Assembly (NCBI GenBank): GCA_049889175.1
Contig: JBMHDW010000007.1
Coordinates: 1-64,000 of the forward strand
Source: JBMHDW01 sp049889175
GTDB lineage: Bacteria; Pseudomonadota; Gammaproteobacteria; Comchoanobacterales; Comchoanobacteraceae
Direction of reading: 5' to 3'
Length of the DNA: 64,000 bases
Below are positions 18,458 to 26,613 of the stretch, piece after piece (within the stretch, counting starts at the first letter, position 1; every line of letters begins with the position of its first letter). The position numbers and the translations under genes were made by a program. The notes beneath the pieces are model-generated. The model was not told the DNA's origin, did no database searches, and worked only from the letters and a program-made list of their open reading frames with translations.

Positions 18458-18703
18458 ATGGCTCATAAGAAGGCAGGTGGTAGTACCAAAAACGGTCGTG
18501 AATCAGCGGGTAAGCGATTAGGTGTAAAGAAATTTGGTGGCGAGCGCGTTATTGCTGGTAATATTCTTGTCAGGCAGCGTGGTACAACTTTTCACCCTGG
18601 ACAAAATGTTGGTGTTGGCAGTGATTACACTCTTTTTGCGCTTAAAGATGGTTTTGTTGTATTTAGTGTGCGTAACAACCGTAAGCTAGTCAATATTATA
18701 TAG
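18458..18703 (+). CDS. rpmA: 50S ribosomal protein L27
   Basis: L27 reaches towards the peptidyl-transferase centre with its N-terminal tail. The sequence MAHKKAGGSTKNGRESAGKR is typical of the short form, so no N-terminal processing site of the Gram-positive kind is present. The length of 81 residues is normal. The start follows the rplU stop with no gap, with AGAGGAGGTCTAA giving a strong ribosome site inside the end of rplU. Confidence 0.97.
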   Translation: MAHKKAGGSTKNGRESAGKRLGVKKFGGERVIAGNILVRQRGTTFHPGQNVGVGSDYTLFALKDGFVVFSVRNNRKLVNII

Positions 18704-18724
18704 GGTTTAACCTCGGGGTTGATA

Positions 18725-19729
18725 ATGTCATTTATTGATGAGGTCACCATTGAGGTTGAAGCTGGTAGTGGTGGTCATGGTTGTTTGAGTTTTCGCCGTG
18801 AAAAGAATGTGCCTATGGGCGGTCCAGATGGTGGTGACGGTGGCCGAGGTGGTAATGTCTGGTTTAAAGCAACGAATCATTTAAACACACTACTGAAATT
18901 TAAATACCAAAAACAATTTAAAGCACCTAACGGTGAGTGTGGTCATGGGCGTCAAAAAGCAGGTAGCTACGGAGATGACTATATTATAGAAGTGCCCGTT
19001 GGTACGCAAATTAAGGTTGTGGATACTGATTTTTTGTTGGTTGATCTTCAGCAGGTTGGGCAATCATTTTGTGTTGCGCAAGGTGGGCGTGGTGGTCTCG
19101 GGAATGTTCATTTCAAATCCAGTACCAGAAGAGCGCCTCGTATTGCAACTCAGGGCAAGCCGGGTGAAAAACTTACGTTGCAGTTAACCTTAAGTCTTTT
19201 ATCTGATGTGGGGCTATTGGGGGTTCCAAATGCTGGAAAATCATCGTTAATTCGTCAGTTATCTGCGGCAACGCCTCGTGTTGCGGATTATCCATTTACC
19301 ACAACCAAGCCTCACTTGGGTGTGGTTGATCTTATGGGGTCACGGCAATTGGTGATGGCTGATATACCTGGGTTAATTGCGGGTGCGGCTGAAGGTAGTG
19401 GTATGGGTGTAAGATTTTTAAAGCATCTTATGCGTTGTCGGTGTTTGCTTCAAGTGGTTGATGCCGGGCAAGATGTTGAGTCCATGCTTGCTGAAAAGCA
19501 AATGATTGAGAGGGAGTTAGCTCAATATGATGCATCCCTGATGCAAAAGCCTAGGTTGATTGTTATCAATAAGTGCGACTTATATGCGGAAGAAGAGGTG
19601 GCTGAGCGGGTTAAGTCGTTCTCAAAAGAGGTTCGAGAACAGGTTGTAGCCATTTCTGCGGTTTCTGGATGGGGGCTTGATGGGCTCAAAAAAGCGCTGA
19701 TGCAGGTGTGTTATGCTGAAAATACGTGA
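18725..19729 (+). CDS. obgE: Obg family GTPase
   Basis: A ribosome-assembly and stress GTPase that binds the 50S subunit. The glycine-rich Obg domain occupies about residues 1-157 (VEAGSGGHGCLSFRREK, GGDGGRGGNVWF). The G domain follows with G1 GVPNAGKSS, G3 DIPGLI, G4 NKCD and G5 ISAVSG. The 334-residue form lacks the long acidic C-terminal extension of the E. coli protein. I chose ATG 18725, with GGGG six bases upstream, over the TTG at 18719. It follows rpmA by 21 bases and is probably co-transcribed with the ribosomal protein genes. Confidence 0.95.
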   Translation: MSFIDEVTIEVEAGSGGHGCLSFRREKNVPMGGPDGGDGGRGGNVWFKATNHLNTLLKFKYQKQFKAPNGECGHGRQKAGSYGDDYIIEVPVGTQIKVVDTDFLLVDLQQVGQSFCVAQGGRGGLGNVHFKSSTRRAPRIATQGKPGEKLTLQLTLSLLSDVGLLGVPNAGKSSLIRQLSAATPRVADYPFTTTKPHLGVVDLMGSRQLVMADIPGLIAGAAEGSGMGVRFLKHLMRCRCLLQVVDAGQDVESMLAEKQMIERELAQYDASLMQKPRLIVINKCDLYAEEEVAERVKSFSKEVREQVVAISAVSGWGLDGLKKALMQVCYAENT

Positions 19730-19745
19730 TTTTTTCCAAAAAAAG

Positions 19746-19775
19746 TTGTATTTTTATTTTTTTATGGCATATTAG
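19746..19775 (+). promoter_or_regulatory. Candidate sigma-70 promoter for rpsT
   Basis: TTGTAT at 19746-19751 and TATTAG at 19770-19775 are separated by 18 bases, placing transcription start about 25 bases before the rpsT start codon. The surroundings are very T-rich. Some of that T-run may also serve as the end of obgE transcription. Confidence 0.35.
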
Positions 19776-19805
19776 TTTTCATTTAAACGAAATTAGGATT
19801 AAATC

Positions 19806-20069
19806 ATGGCAAATACAAAGCAATGTGAAAAGCGCATTATTACTAACGCTAAAAGTCGAGGGCGAAATCGCCATGATCGTTCTATGATGAGAACTATTGT
19901 GAAGCGTGTTCATGAGGCGATTGCTAGTGGTTCTGAAAATATAGCTGAAGTGCTAAAGAAAGCGCAAAGTTGTTTAGATCATATGGCCCAGAAAGGCGTT
20001 ATTCATAAAAATAAAGCAGCTAGAAGTGTGGCCCGATTAACGGCGGCTGTAAAAAAGGCATCTAATTAA
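19806..20069 (+). CDS. rpsT: 30S ribosomal protein S20
   Basis: A small, basic, helical protein that binds 16S rRNA in the small subunit. The text MANTKQCEKRIITNAKSRGRNRHDRS, the later KAQSCLDHMAQKGVIHKNKA and the C-terminal VARLTAAVKKA segment fit the S20 family, and the 87-residue length is normal. The usual RRNRSMMRT-type core is kept (RHDRSMMRTIVK). It is a single gene between obgE and an unrelated acidic-protein gene. Confidence 0.96.
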   Translation: MANTKQCEKRIITNAKSRGRNRHDRSMMRTIVKRVHEAIASGSENIAEVLKKAQSCLDHMAQKGVIHKNKAARSVARLTAAVKKASN

Positions 20070-20088
20070 AGCAATATTTCTTAAATTG

Positions 20089-20097
20089 TGCTATAAT
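20089..20097 (+). promoter_or_regulatory. Extended -10 promoter element
   Basis: TGCTATAAT is a perfect extended -10 sequence (TGnTATAAT), 27 bases before the ATG of the acidic protein at 20125. No good -35 hexamer is needed or seen. This may also be the promoter for the SUF operon by read-through. Confidence 0.5.
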
Positions 20098-20124
20098 ACT
20101 TATATAGGATAGCGGAGTATTGTT

Positions 20125-20625
20125 ATGCAGGAAGATCCCAATAAAAATCTAGAAACTGAGGGTGTTGATTCACCGAAAGATGATGGTGAAAAGCACCATG
20201 ATTCGGTTAAATCAGAAGATGTCAAATCAGAAGATGTCAAATCAGATGGCCCAAAGGTAAGTTCGGCTGAAGCTAATGATAAAAAAAACAATCAGGATTC
20301 CGAAGTGGATGACGGTCCAACTGTTTCTCAAAAATTCAAAGAGCTGGTGGATGTTGCTAAACCTAAGGTTATTAGGGCAACAAAGAAAGCTTACAATGCA
20401 GTAACACCTGTGGTTAAAAATATTTGGAGTTCTATTTCAACCATGATATCTGGAGCAAAGAAAACGCCAGATCAACATGTTGACGAATCCAAAAAGCAAA
20501 ATGAAGGTGAAAAAAAGGACGCCTCAACTCAAGGTAGTGCTGGCCATGCTGATGCACAATCAAGTGATGATGGTGTGACCAACAAGAAAGCTGAAACAGG
20601 CGATCCTAAAGAACCAAAAGAATAA
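20125..20625 (+). CDS. Highly charged small protein with a central amphipathic helix
   Basis: A 166-residue protein with no signal peptide. Residues 1-65 are acidic and disordered in character and hold the repeat KSEDV two and a half times, coded by a 15-base tandem repeat at 20209-20247. Residues about 68-115 (VSQKFKELVDVAKPKVIRAT, then AYNAVTPVVKNIWSSISTMI) look like an amphipathic or membrane-surface helix. The C-terminal third is again charged and rich in Lys, Glu, Asp and Gly. It is on the same strand as the SUF operon, whose first gene begins 88 bases later. I do not recognise a family. A phasin-like or DNA-binding role cannot be supported. Confidence 0.62.
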   Translation: MQEDPNKNLETEGVDSPKDDGEKHHDSVKSEDVKSEDVKSDGPKVSSAEANDKKNNQDSEVDDGPTVSQKFKELVDVAKPKVIRATKKAYNAVTPVVKNIWSSISTMISGAKKTPDQHVDESKKQNEGEKKDASTQGSAGHADAQSSDDGVTNKKAETGDPKEPKE

Positions 20626-20713
20626 TCCTTCTATGATCAATTGATGCTGGCAGATGATAATAAATACTTGATTATCTGCTTCAATTATGTTTTGATACCG
20701 GTGGAGGATTAAT

Positions 20714-22156
20714 ATGGTTGAAGATCAGCTAGAGGCGTCTTTAAAAAGTGAATACAAACATGGTTTTGTGACTGATGTTGCTCAAGAATCATTTGCGCCC
20801 GGATTAGACGAATCCGTGATTAAAAGATTATCTGCCATGAAGGGGGAGCCTGAGTTTCTTCTCGAGTTTCGCTTAAAGGCATTCAAGCACTGGCAAACCA
20901 TGACACCACCAGATTGGGCAAAAATCAAACATGATCCCATTGATTTTCAGGCTATTAGCTATTATTCTGCACCTAAATCACTCAAGGATGGACCTAAAAG
21001 TCTCGATGAAGTTGATCCAGAGTTGCTGAGAACTTATGAGCGTTTAGGTATACCTTTGCATGAGCAAAAGATGTTAGCTGGTGTTGCTGTAGACGCTGTT
21101 TTTGATAGTGTTTCAGTGGCAACAACTTTTAAAGATACTTTAAAGAAAGCAGGCGTTATCTTCTGCCCAATCAGTGAAGCTGTAAAAACCCATCCGGAGT
21201 TAGTCAAACAGTATCTTGGATCAGTGGTCCCCTTTCGCGATAACTTTTTTGCCTGTCTTAATAGTGCAGTCTTTAGTGATGGCTCATTCGTGTATATTCC
21301 GAAGGGGGTTGCCTGTCCACTAGAGCTATCAACTTATTTCAGGATCAATGCCAAAAACACGGGCCAATTTGAGCGAACTTTAATTATTGCCGAAGATGAT
21401 AGTACCGTCAGTTATCTTGAAGGTTGTACAGCGCCCATGAGAGATGAGAATCAGCTGCATGCAGCTGTTGTTGAGTTGGTGGCCAAAGAACGTGCTAAAA
21501 TAAAATATTCTACCGTGCAAAATTGGTACCCCGGTGATGAAAATGGTGTTGGTGGTATTTATAATTTCGTTACCAAAAGGGGGTTGTGTGCAGGTCGATC
21601 TTCAAAGATATCGTGGACTCAAATTGAAACAGGTTCAGCCATAACATGGAAATACCCCAGCGTTGTGTTGAAAGGTGATGATTCAGTTGGCGAGTTTTAT
21701 TCTGTTGCTTTGACACGTTATCACCAGCAGGCAGACACAGGTACAAAGATGATTCATCTAGGTCGCAATACACGAAGTACCATCGTTGCTAAGGGGATTA
21801 GTGCTGGTCATTCAAGTAATACATATCGTGGCTTGGTAAGGGTAGCACCAACGGCAAAAGGTGCGCGTAATTTTACGCAATGTGACTCTTTATTGCTTTC
21901 AGATAATTGTCGAGCAGATACGTTGCCTTATATTGAATGCCAGAATAACCAAGCACAAGTTGAGCATGAAGCCACAACCTCTAAGATTGAAGAGCATGAA
22001 TTGTTGTATTGTCAACAACGTGGTCTTGATGCAGAAGCTGCAGTTCATCTTATTGTGAATGGTTTTTGTAAATCTGTCTTTCAACAGTTACCCATGGAAT
22101 TTGCGGTTGAAGCGCAAAAGTTATTAGAAATCAGTTTAGAAGGAAGTGTAGGCTAA
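20714..22156 (+). CDS. sufB: Fe-S cluster scaffold subunit SufB
   Basis: SufB forms the SufBC2D complex on which Fe-S clusters are built. The 480-residue sequence shows the family core: VPFRDNFFACLNSAVFSDGS, the YIPKGVACPLELSTYFRI segment, EGCTAPMRDENQLHAAVVEL, and the C-terminal CDSLLLSDNCRADTLPYIE and VEHEATTSKIEE stretch. The start lies behind GGTGGAGGATTAAT. It is the first gene of a seven-gene operon in which every following gene overlaps or abuts the one before. No IscR/SufR regulator gene precedes it here. Confidence 0.97.
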   Translation: MVEDQLEASLKSEYKHGFVTDVAQESFAPGLDESVIKRLSAMKGEPEFLLEFRLKAFKHWQTMTPPDWAKIKHDPIDFQAISYYSAPKSLKDGPKSLDEVDPELLRTYERLGIPLHEQKMLAGVAVDAVFDSVSVATTFKDTLKKAGVIFCPISEAVKTHPELVKQYLGSVVPFRDNFFACLNSAVFSDGSFVYIPKGVACPLELSTYFRINAKNTGQFERTLIIAEDDSTVSYLEGCTAPMRDENQLHAAVVELVAKERAKIKYSTVQNWYPGDENGVGGIYNFVTKRGLCAGRSSKISWTQIETGSAITWKYPSVVLKGDDSVGEFYSVALTRYHQQADTGTKMIHLGRNTRSTIVAKGISAGHSSNTYRGLVRVAPTAKGARNFTQCDSLLLSDNCRADTLPYIECQNNQAQVEHEATTSKIEEHELLYCQQRGLDAEAAVHLIVNGFCKSVFQQLPMEFAVEAQKLLEISLEGSVG

Positions 22157-22899
22157 TGAAAATTGAAAAACTTAATGTCCAAGTAGAAGACAAAACCATC
22201 CTCTCAGATCTATCTGTCAACTTTACTCAAGGTAAAGTTCATGTGATTATGGGGCCGAATGGCTCAGGTAAGAGTACCTTAGCCAATGTGATGATAGGTC
22301 GTGAAGACTATCAGGTGACTGAAGGAAGTATGACCTTTAAAAATCAGGATTTGCTCACCTTAGATGTAACTGAGCGTGCACGATTAGGTGTGTTCATGGC
22401 TTTTCAGCATCCTGTGGCTATTCCAGGTGTTAGTAATTTAAACTTTTTGCATACAGCAGTGAATACTCGTCGTGAAGCCTTAGGGCAAAAGCCAGTTGAT
22501 GTTGCTGCATTTCTCAAGCAAGCAAAAGCTTGTGCTGCTCTTGTTGGTTTGGATGCAAGTTTTCTTAAAAGAGGTTTGAATGATGAGTTCTCAGGTGGTG
22601 AAAAGAAGCGCAATGAAATTTTGCAAATGATGCTGCTAGAGCCAGACTTTATTATTCTTGATGAACTTGATTCAGGTTTAGACGTTGATGCGTTGAAGTG
22701 GGTGTCAGAGCGTGTCAATGCAATGCGCTCTCCTGAAAGAACCATTGTGATGGTTACTCATTATCAGCGTCTGTTAAATTTGATTGAACCTGATGAGGTT
22801 CATCTATTAATGAACGGACAAATCGTTGAGTCTGGAGATACATCTTTAGCACAGCGTTTGGAGCAAGAGGGGTATCAGTCACTCAAGGCCGCTGAATGA
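22156..22899 (+). CDS. sufC: SUF ATPase SufC
   Basis: The ABC-type ATPase of the SufBC2D complex, which drives remodelling of the scaffold. Walker A GPNGSGKST is near residue 35, the signature is FSGGEKKRNEILQM near 150, and Walker B is DFIILDELDSGLDVDAL near 170. The H-loop (VTHYQRLL) follows. The start overlaps the sufB stop by one base (TAATG), so translation is probably coupled. The length of 247 residues is normal. Confidence 0.97.
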   Translation: MKIEKLNVQVEDKTILSDLSVNFTQGKVHVIMGPNGSGKSTLANVMIGREDYQVTEGSMTFKNQDLLTLDVTERARLGVFMAFQHPVAIPGVSNLNFLHTAVNTRREALGQKPVDVAAFLKQAKACAALVGLDASFLKRGLNDEFSGGEKKRNEILQMMLLEPDFIILDELDSGLDVDALKWVSERVNAMRSPERTIVMVTHYQRLLNLIEPDEVHLLMNGQIVESGDTSLAQRLEQEGYQSLKAAE

Positions 22900-24029
22900 A
22901 AACACATATTGAGCAAGTATTAAAATCCATGCAATGGAATGAGTGTGAGTTCCCGTGGCCAACTCGTCGCTGTGAGCATTGGAAATATGATGCCATATCT
23001 GGGGATTTGCCATTAGGTCAGCCAGCCATGAGTCGTGCAGAAGCCCATCTCAATGCTGCTGTGTTGTGTATTGATGGCCACATTAGTATCGCACCAGCAT
23101 GGCAAGATCGTATTACGATTGCAGAAGATGCCTGTGTTTTGTGGCCCAATGAGGATAAAGATGCACATCAGTTTTTAATGGATTATGGTACTCATCCTGG
23201 TATTCGTCTAACTGTCAGAAAGCATGAAAAAGTTGAGGCACCTTTAGTTATAAAGGTCGTTCAGCGTCAACAGTCAATGCTACCCATTCATTATCGTCAT
23301 GCCATTCAACTTGAAGAGGGTGCATCATTAAAGATGATGGTGGTTTTTGAAGGAGATGCTCAGCAACAGTGGCTTCACCATCATTGCGCACTTGATATTG
23401 GTCCATATGCTACATTGCAGCACTATCAAGTTCATCAAGGTGCATCACCCAGCATACATCAAGCCTCAACACAAGTATCTGTTGCTCAATCAGCACAGTA
23501 CATTCATCGAAATTATCAGCTCAGCGCTCAGTTAAATCGGCAAACGATGGCGTGTCGTTTACAGGGTGATCATGCCAGTGCAGATTTGCAAGGAATGATG
23601 CTGGGTAAGCACGATGAAACAATGAGCCAAATCATTAAAATATGGCATCATGGTGAGCATTCAAAAAGTCGACAGGTTTATCGTTCTTTGGTTGCAGATA
23701 AGGCCTCATCGGTGTGGCACTCACAGGTTATCGCATCACCCATGGTCAAAGATATATGCAGTCAGCAGGATAATAAGAATCTTTTGGTTGGTGATCATGC
23801 CAAAGCATTTACTCGCCCTGAATTGGCTATTGCAGCACATCAAGTCAAGTGTGCGCATGGTGCAACCATCGGACAAATGGATGACCGTGCTTTATTGTAC
23901 TTAAGGTCTCGCGGCTACACACTTGAAGAGGCTCAAAATATTGTTCAAAAGGCATTTCTTGAAGAGTTATTACAACAATGGCCAGAATGGGCAAAAGCAT
24001 TTATTAAAACGGAGTTCATGAATGGCTGA
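22896..24029 (+). CDS. sufD: Fe-S assembly protein SufD
   Basis: A partner of SufB in the SufBC2D scaffold. The 377 residues show the beta-helix core and the C-terminal family signature, including CSQQDNKNLLVGDHAKAFTR, then PELAIAAHQVKCAHGATIGQ and LLYLRSRGYTLEEAQNIVQKAFLEELL. The N-terminal third is divergent, as is usual for SufD. The start overlaps sufC by four bases (ATGA). The equivalent of the functional His (CAHGAT) is present. Confidence 0.96.
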   Translation: MKTHIEQVLKSMQWNECEFPWPTRRCEHWKYDAISGDLPLGQPAMSRAEAHLNAAVLCIDGHISIAPAWQDRITIAEDACVLWPNEDKDAHQFLMDYGTHPGIRLTVRKHEKVEAPLVIKVVQRQQSMLPIHYRHAIQLEEGASLKMMVVFEGDAQQQWLHHHCALDIGPYATLQHYQVHQGASPSIHQASTQVSVAQSAQYIHRNYQLSAQLNRQTMACRLQGDHASADLQGMMLGKHDETMSQIIKIWHHGEHSKSRQVYRSLVADKASSVWHSQVIASPMVKDICSQQDNKNLLVGDHAKAFTRPELAIAAHQVKCAHGATIGQMDDRALLYLRSRGYTLEEAQNIVQKAFLEELLQQWPEWAKAFIKTEFMNG

Positions 24030-25248
24030 AATGACAGTGGCACAAGTACGTGATCAGTTTCCTATTTTTAGTAGTTCGGAACATACCAAGCCACTGATTT
24101 ATCTTGATAGTGCAGCAACAACACAAAGGCCTTATGAAGTGATTGATGGTATGCGATCATTTGATATGCATCATAATGCGCCTGCCCATCGTGGCTTGTA
24201 TGATCTTGGTTATCGGGCGACACAGTTTTTTGAAGAAGCAAGGTTTAAAATAGCACAATTTTTAGGCAGTCATGATCCACAATCATGGGTGTTTACTTCA
24301 GGTGCTACTGCATCCATCAATATGGTTGCACAAAGTTATTTGGCGCCAAGGGTTCAGCCTGGTGATGAAATCATTATCACTGAGCTCGAGCATCATGCGA
24401 ATATTATCCCTTGGTTGATGTTAAAGCAAAATAAAGGACTTGTTATTCGGGTTGCACCCGTTGATCAGCATGGCCACTTGGATTTAGAAGCTTTCCAAAA
24501 ATTATTGAATACCCGAACTCGTTTGGTAGCCACAAGTCATGTCTCAAATGTAACGGGTGTTGTTATGCCTGTTGAAGCGATGACACAATTAGCGCATCAA
24601 GCTGGGGTTCCCATTCTTTTGGATGGTGCACAAGCTGCAGCGCATATAGAGGTTAATGTCACTGCAATTGATTGTGACTTTTATGTGGCTTCAGCTCATA
24701 AGATGTATGGTCCAACAGGTGTAGGCATTCTCTATGCAAAATCACATTTATGGTCACAAATGCAGCCTTGCAAGGGTGGTGGGCATATGGTTCATGAGGT
24801 TTCTTTTGATGATTTTTCATACCTTACAGCGCCAGCAGGTTTTGAGCCAGGTACACAGCCTTATGTACAAGCTTATGGCTGGTCTTTAGCCATTGACTTT
24901 TTAAATGGATTATCAATGAAAGCTGTGATTGATCACGATCGTGCTCTGAAAAACTATTTGGTCAACCAACTCAGTGCGATAGAGGGCATTCATTTATACG
25001 GTGGATTACAAGATCATGTTGGTGTGGTCTCATTTGTGATTGATGAAGTTCATCCGCATGATGTAGCAACTATTTTGGATCAACATGGCGTTGCCATTCG
25101 TGCTGGGCATCATTGTGCTATGCCATTCATGCGTAAACTTGATGTGCCTGCATTGTCTCGGGTGTCATTGGGTATATACAACACACGAAATGATATTGAT
25201 AGTTTAATTCAAGGTTTAGCCAACGTAAAAGAGGTTTTTAGTGAGTGA
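24022..25248 (+). CDS. sufS: Cysteine desulfurase SufS
   Basis: A PLP enzyme that takes sulfur from cysteine to a persulfide for cluster assembly. The PLP lysine lies at about K227 in SAHKMYGPTGVG, and the catalytic cysteine at about C365 in RAGHHCAMPFM. The LDSAATTQRP text near the N-terminus and ELEHHANIIPWLML are typical of the SufS/CsdA group. At 408 residues the length is normal. It overlaps sufD by eight bases and sufU by eight bases. Confidence 0.97.
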   Translation: MAEMTVAQVRDQFPIFSSSEHTKPLIYLDSAATTQRPYEVIDGMRSFDMHHNAPAHRGLYDLGYRATQFFEEARFKIAQFLGSHDPQSWVFTSGATASINMVAQSYLAPRVQPGDEIIITELEHHANIIPWLMLKQNKGLVIRVAPVDQHGHLDLEAFQKLLNTRTRLVATSHVSNVTGVVMPVEAMTQLAHQAGVPILLDGAQAAAHIEVNVTAIDCDFYVASAHKMYGPTGVGILYAKSHLWSQMQPCKGGGHMVHEVSFDDFSYLTAPAGFEPGTQPYVQAYGWSLAIDFLNGLSMKAVIDHDRALKNYLVNQLSAIEGIHLYGGLQDHVGVVSFVIDEVHPHDVATILDQHGVAIRAGHHCAMPFMRKLDVPALSRVSLGIYNTRNDIDSLIQGLANVKEVFSE

Positions 25249-25681
25249 GTGGACAGAGTTATATCAGCAAGTCATATTAGATCATAGCAAGCGGCCACGT
25301 AATTTTGGTCATGATGCCAAAGCAACACATGTTAAAGAGGGCTTTAACCCATTATGTGGTGACCAGATTACGGTTTACCTCCGTGTGGTTAATGATCAAG
25401 TAACTCATGTGCAGTTTGAAGGTAAGGGCTGTGCTATTTCAGTCGCATCTGCTTCTCTAATGACAGAAACCATTATGGGTAAATCATTAGCTGAAATAGA
25501 TGCATTGTTTGAAACATTTCACCAGCTGGTTACTGGTAAGACCTCTGTGGATGAGGATCATGCATTGGCTGCAATGTGTGGTGTTGCTCAATATCCCATG
25601 AGGGTTAAGTGTGCAACGCTGTCATGGCATGCTGTCCGTGCTGCTGTACAAGGTGAGGACAAGCAAGTGAGTACTGAATGA
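25241..25681 (+). CDS. sufU: SufU-type sulfur-acceptor protein
   Basis: A 146-residue IscU/SufU-family protein that accepts persulfide sulfur from SufS. The three family cysteines stand in NPLCGD, GKGCAISVASASLM and RVKCATLSWHAV. The extra segment between the second and third Cys (GKSLAEIDALFETFHQLVTG) and the RVKCATLSW ending point to SufU rather than IscU. Thus SufU, not SufE, appears to be the SufS partner in this operon. The start is GTG at 25241 within the end of sufS. Zn binding, as in the Bacillus enzyme, is an inference from family. Confidence 0.92.
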   Translation: MSEWTELYQQVILDHSKRPRNFGHDAKATHVKEGFNPLCGDQITVYLRVVNDQVTHVQFEGKGCAISVASASLMTETIMGKSLAEIDALFETFHQLVTGKTSVDEDHALAAMCGVAQYPMRVKCATLSWHAVRAAVQGEDKQVSTE

Positions 25682-26025
25682 AGGTATTTTTATTATCTCC
25701 TAAAGCCGAAAGCCATATGATGAAAGGATTAAAGCTATCTCAATTTGATCAGCCGGTTTGGCGTATTGCAATGAAAGAAATAGGCTGTTCTGGCTGGCAG
25801 AATGATATCAGTATTCAGTCACAACAGGCCGGCTTTCATACAGAACAGCATGGCTCTGTCATGATTCAAGTACCCAGGGATCAGGTGCATGCTTTTAGAA
25901 ATACGTTTATTGATTATCAGGATTTAGGTTTAGGACAACATAAAATGGTTTTAAATAACCCGCAGGCACAGTCGCCATGTGGATGTGGTGATAGTTTTGC
26001 ATTAGAGAAGGTGAATGATGGATGA
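25678..26025 (+). CDS. HesB/IscA-like A-type Fe-S carrier
   Basis: A 115-residue protein with the three-Cys pattern of A-type carriers: one Cys in EIGCSGWQ (near residue 37) and the C-terminal pair in SPCGCGDSFAL. A-type proteins pass clusters to targets such as dehydratases or quinone-pathway enzymes. Divergence from SufA, IscA and ErpA is high, so I do not assign one of those names. The sequence VPRDQVHAFRNTFIDYQDLG corresponds to the usual family beta-strand region. It overlaps sufU by four bases and sufT by eleven. Confidence 0.85.
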   Translation: MKVFLLSPKAESHMMKGLKLSQFDQPVWRIAMKEIGCSGWQNDISIQSQQAGFHTEQHGSVMIQVPRDQVHAFRNTFIDYQDLGLGQHKMVLNNPQAQSPCGCGDSFALEKVNDG

Positions 26026-26539
26026 TCTAACGAATCAGCAGCTTATATTAGAGCACGATATTGAGGCAACTCTCGTGCCTCAAGGCTATCCCATTATATT
26101 GCCAACAGGAAGTTCAGTTGTGGTAACACAGTATCTGGGGGGTAATTTAACTGTAATGGTGCAAGGAAATATGGCCATGATCGATGAGGAAGAGTTACCT
26201 AAATTGGGCATTAAAGTTGATGATGACTCTGATGAGTATGCCTCTTTGGATGACTGGGTTTGGGGGCAACTAAGACGTTGTTATGATCCTGAAATACCTG
26301 TAAATATTGTGGATTTAGGCCTGATTTATCGAGTTGATCTCAAGGATGGTTCAATTAATATTGATATGACACTAACAGCAGCTGGTTGTGGAATGGGGCC
26401 TACCATTATCGATACTGTAAAGAGAAAAATAATGAAATCAGATGATATAAAAGAAGTAAATGTTAATTTAGTTTTTGATCCCCCATGGACGCAAGACCTC
26501 ATGAGTGATGAAGCAAAGTTAACATTAGGCATGATATAA
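26015..26539 (+). CDS. sufT: Fe-S assembly protein SufT (DUF59/MIP18 domain)
   Basis: A 174-residue protein with an N-terminal beta-rich extension (LPTGSSVVVTQYLGGNLTVM) and a C-terminal MIP18/DUF59 domain of about 100 residues (YDPEIPVNIVDLGLIYRVDL, then MTLTAAGCGMGPTI with its conserved Cys, and FDPPWTQDLMSDEA). This two-part form is SufT, thought to help mature Fe-S proteins. It closes the overlapping SUF operon. A second ATG one codon later is an equal start. Confidence 0.93.
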   Translation: MMDDLTNQQLILEHDIEATLVPQGYPIILPTGSSVVVTQYLGGNLTVMVQGNMAMIDEEELPKLGIKVDDDSDEYASLDDWVWGQLRRCYDPEIPVNIVDLGLIYRVDLKDGSINIDMTLTAAGCGMGPTIIDTVKRKIMKSDDIKEVNVNLVFDPPWTQDLMSDEAKLTLGMI

Positions 26540-26613
26540 TATTGACAAAATTGGCTCACTAAATTAAATTAAACTTAAAGCTCAATAGAAGCAGACGTAA
26601 AAATGGAGCGTGA

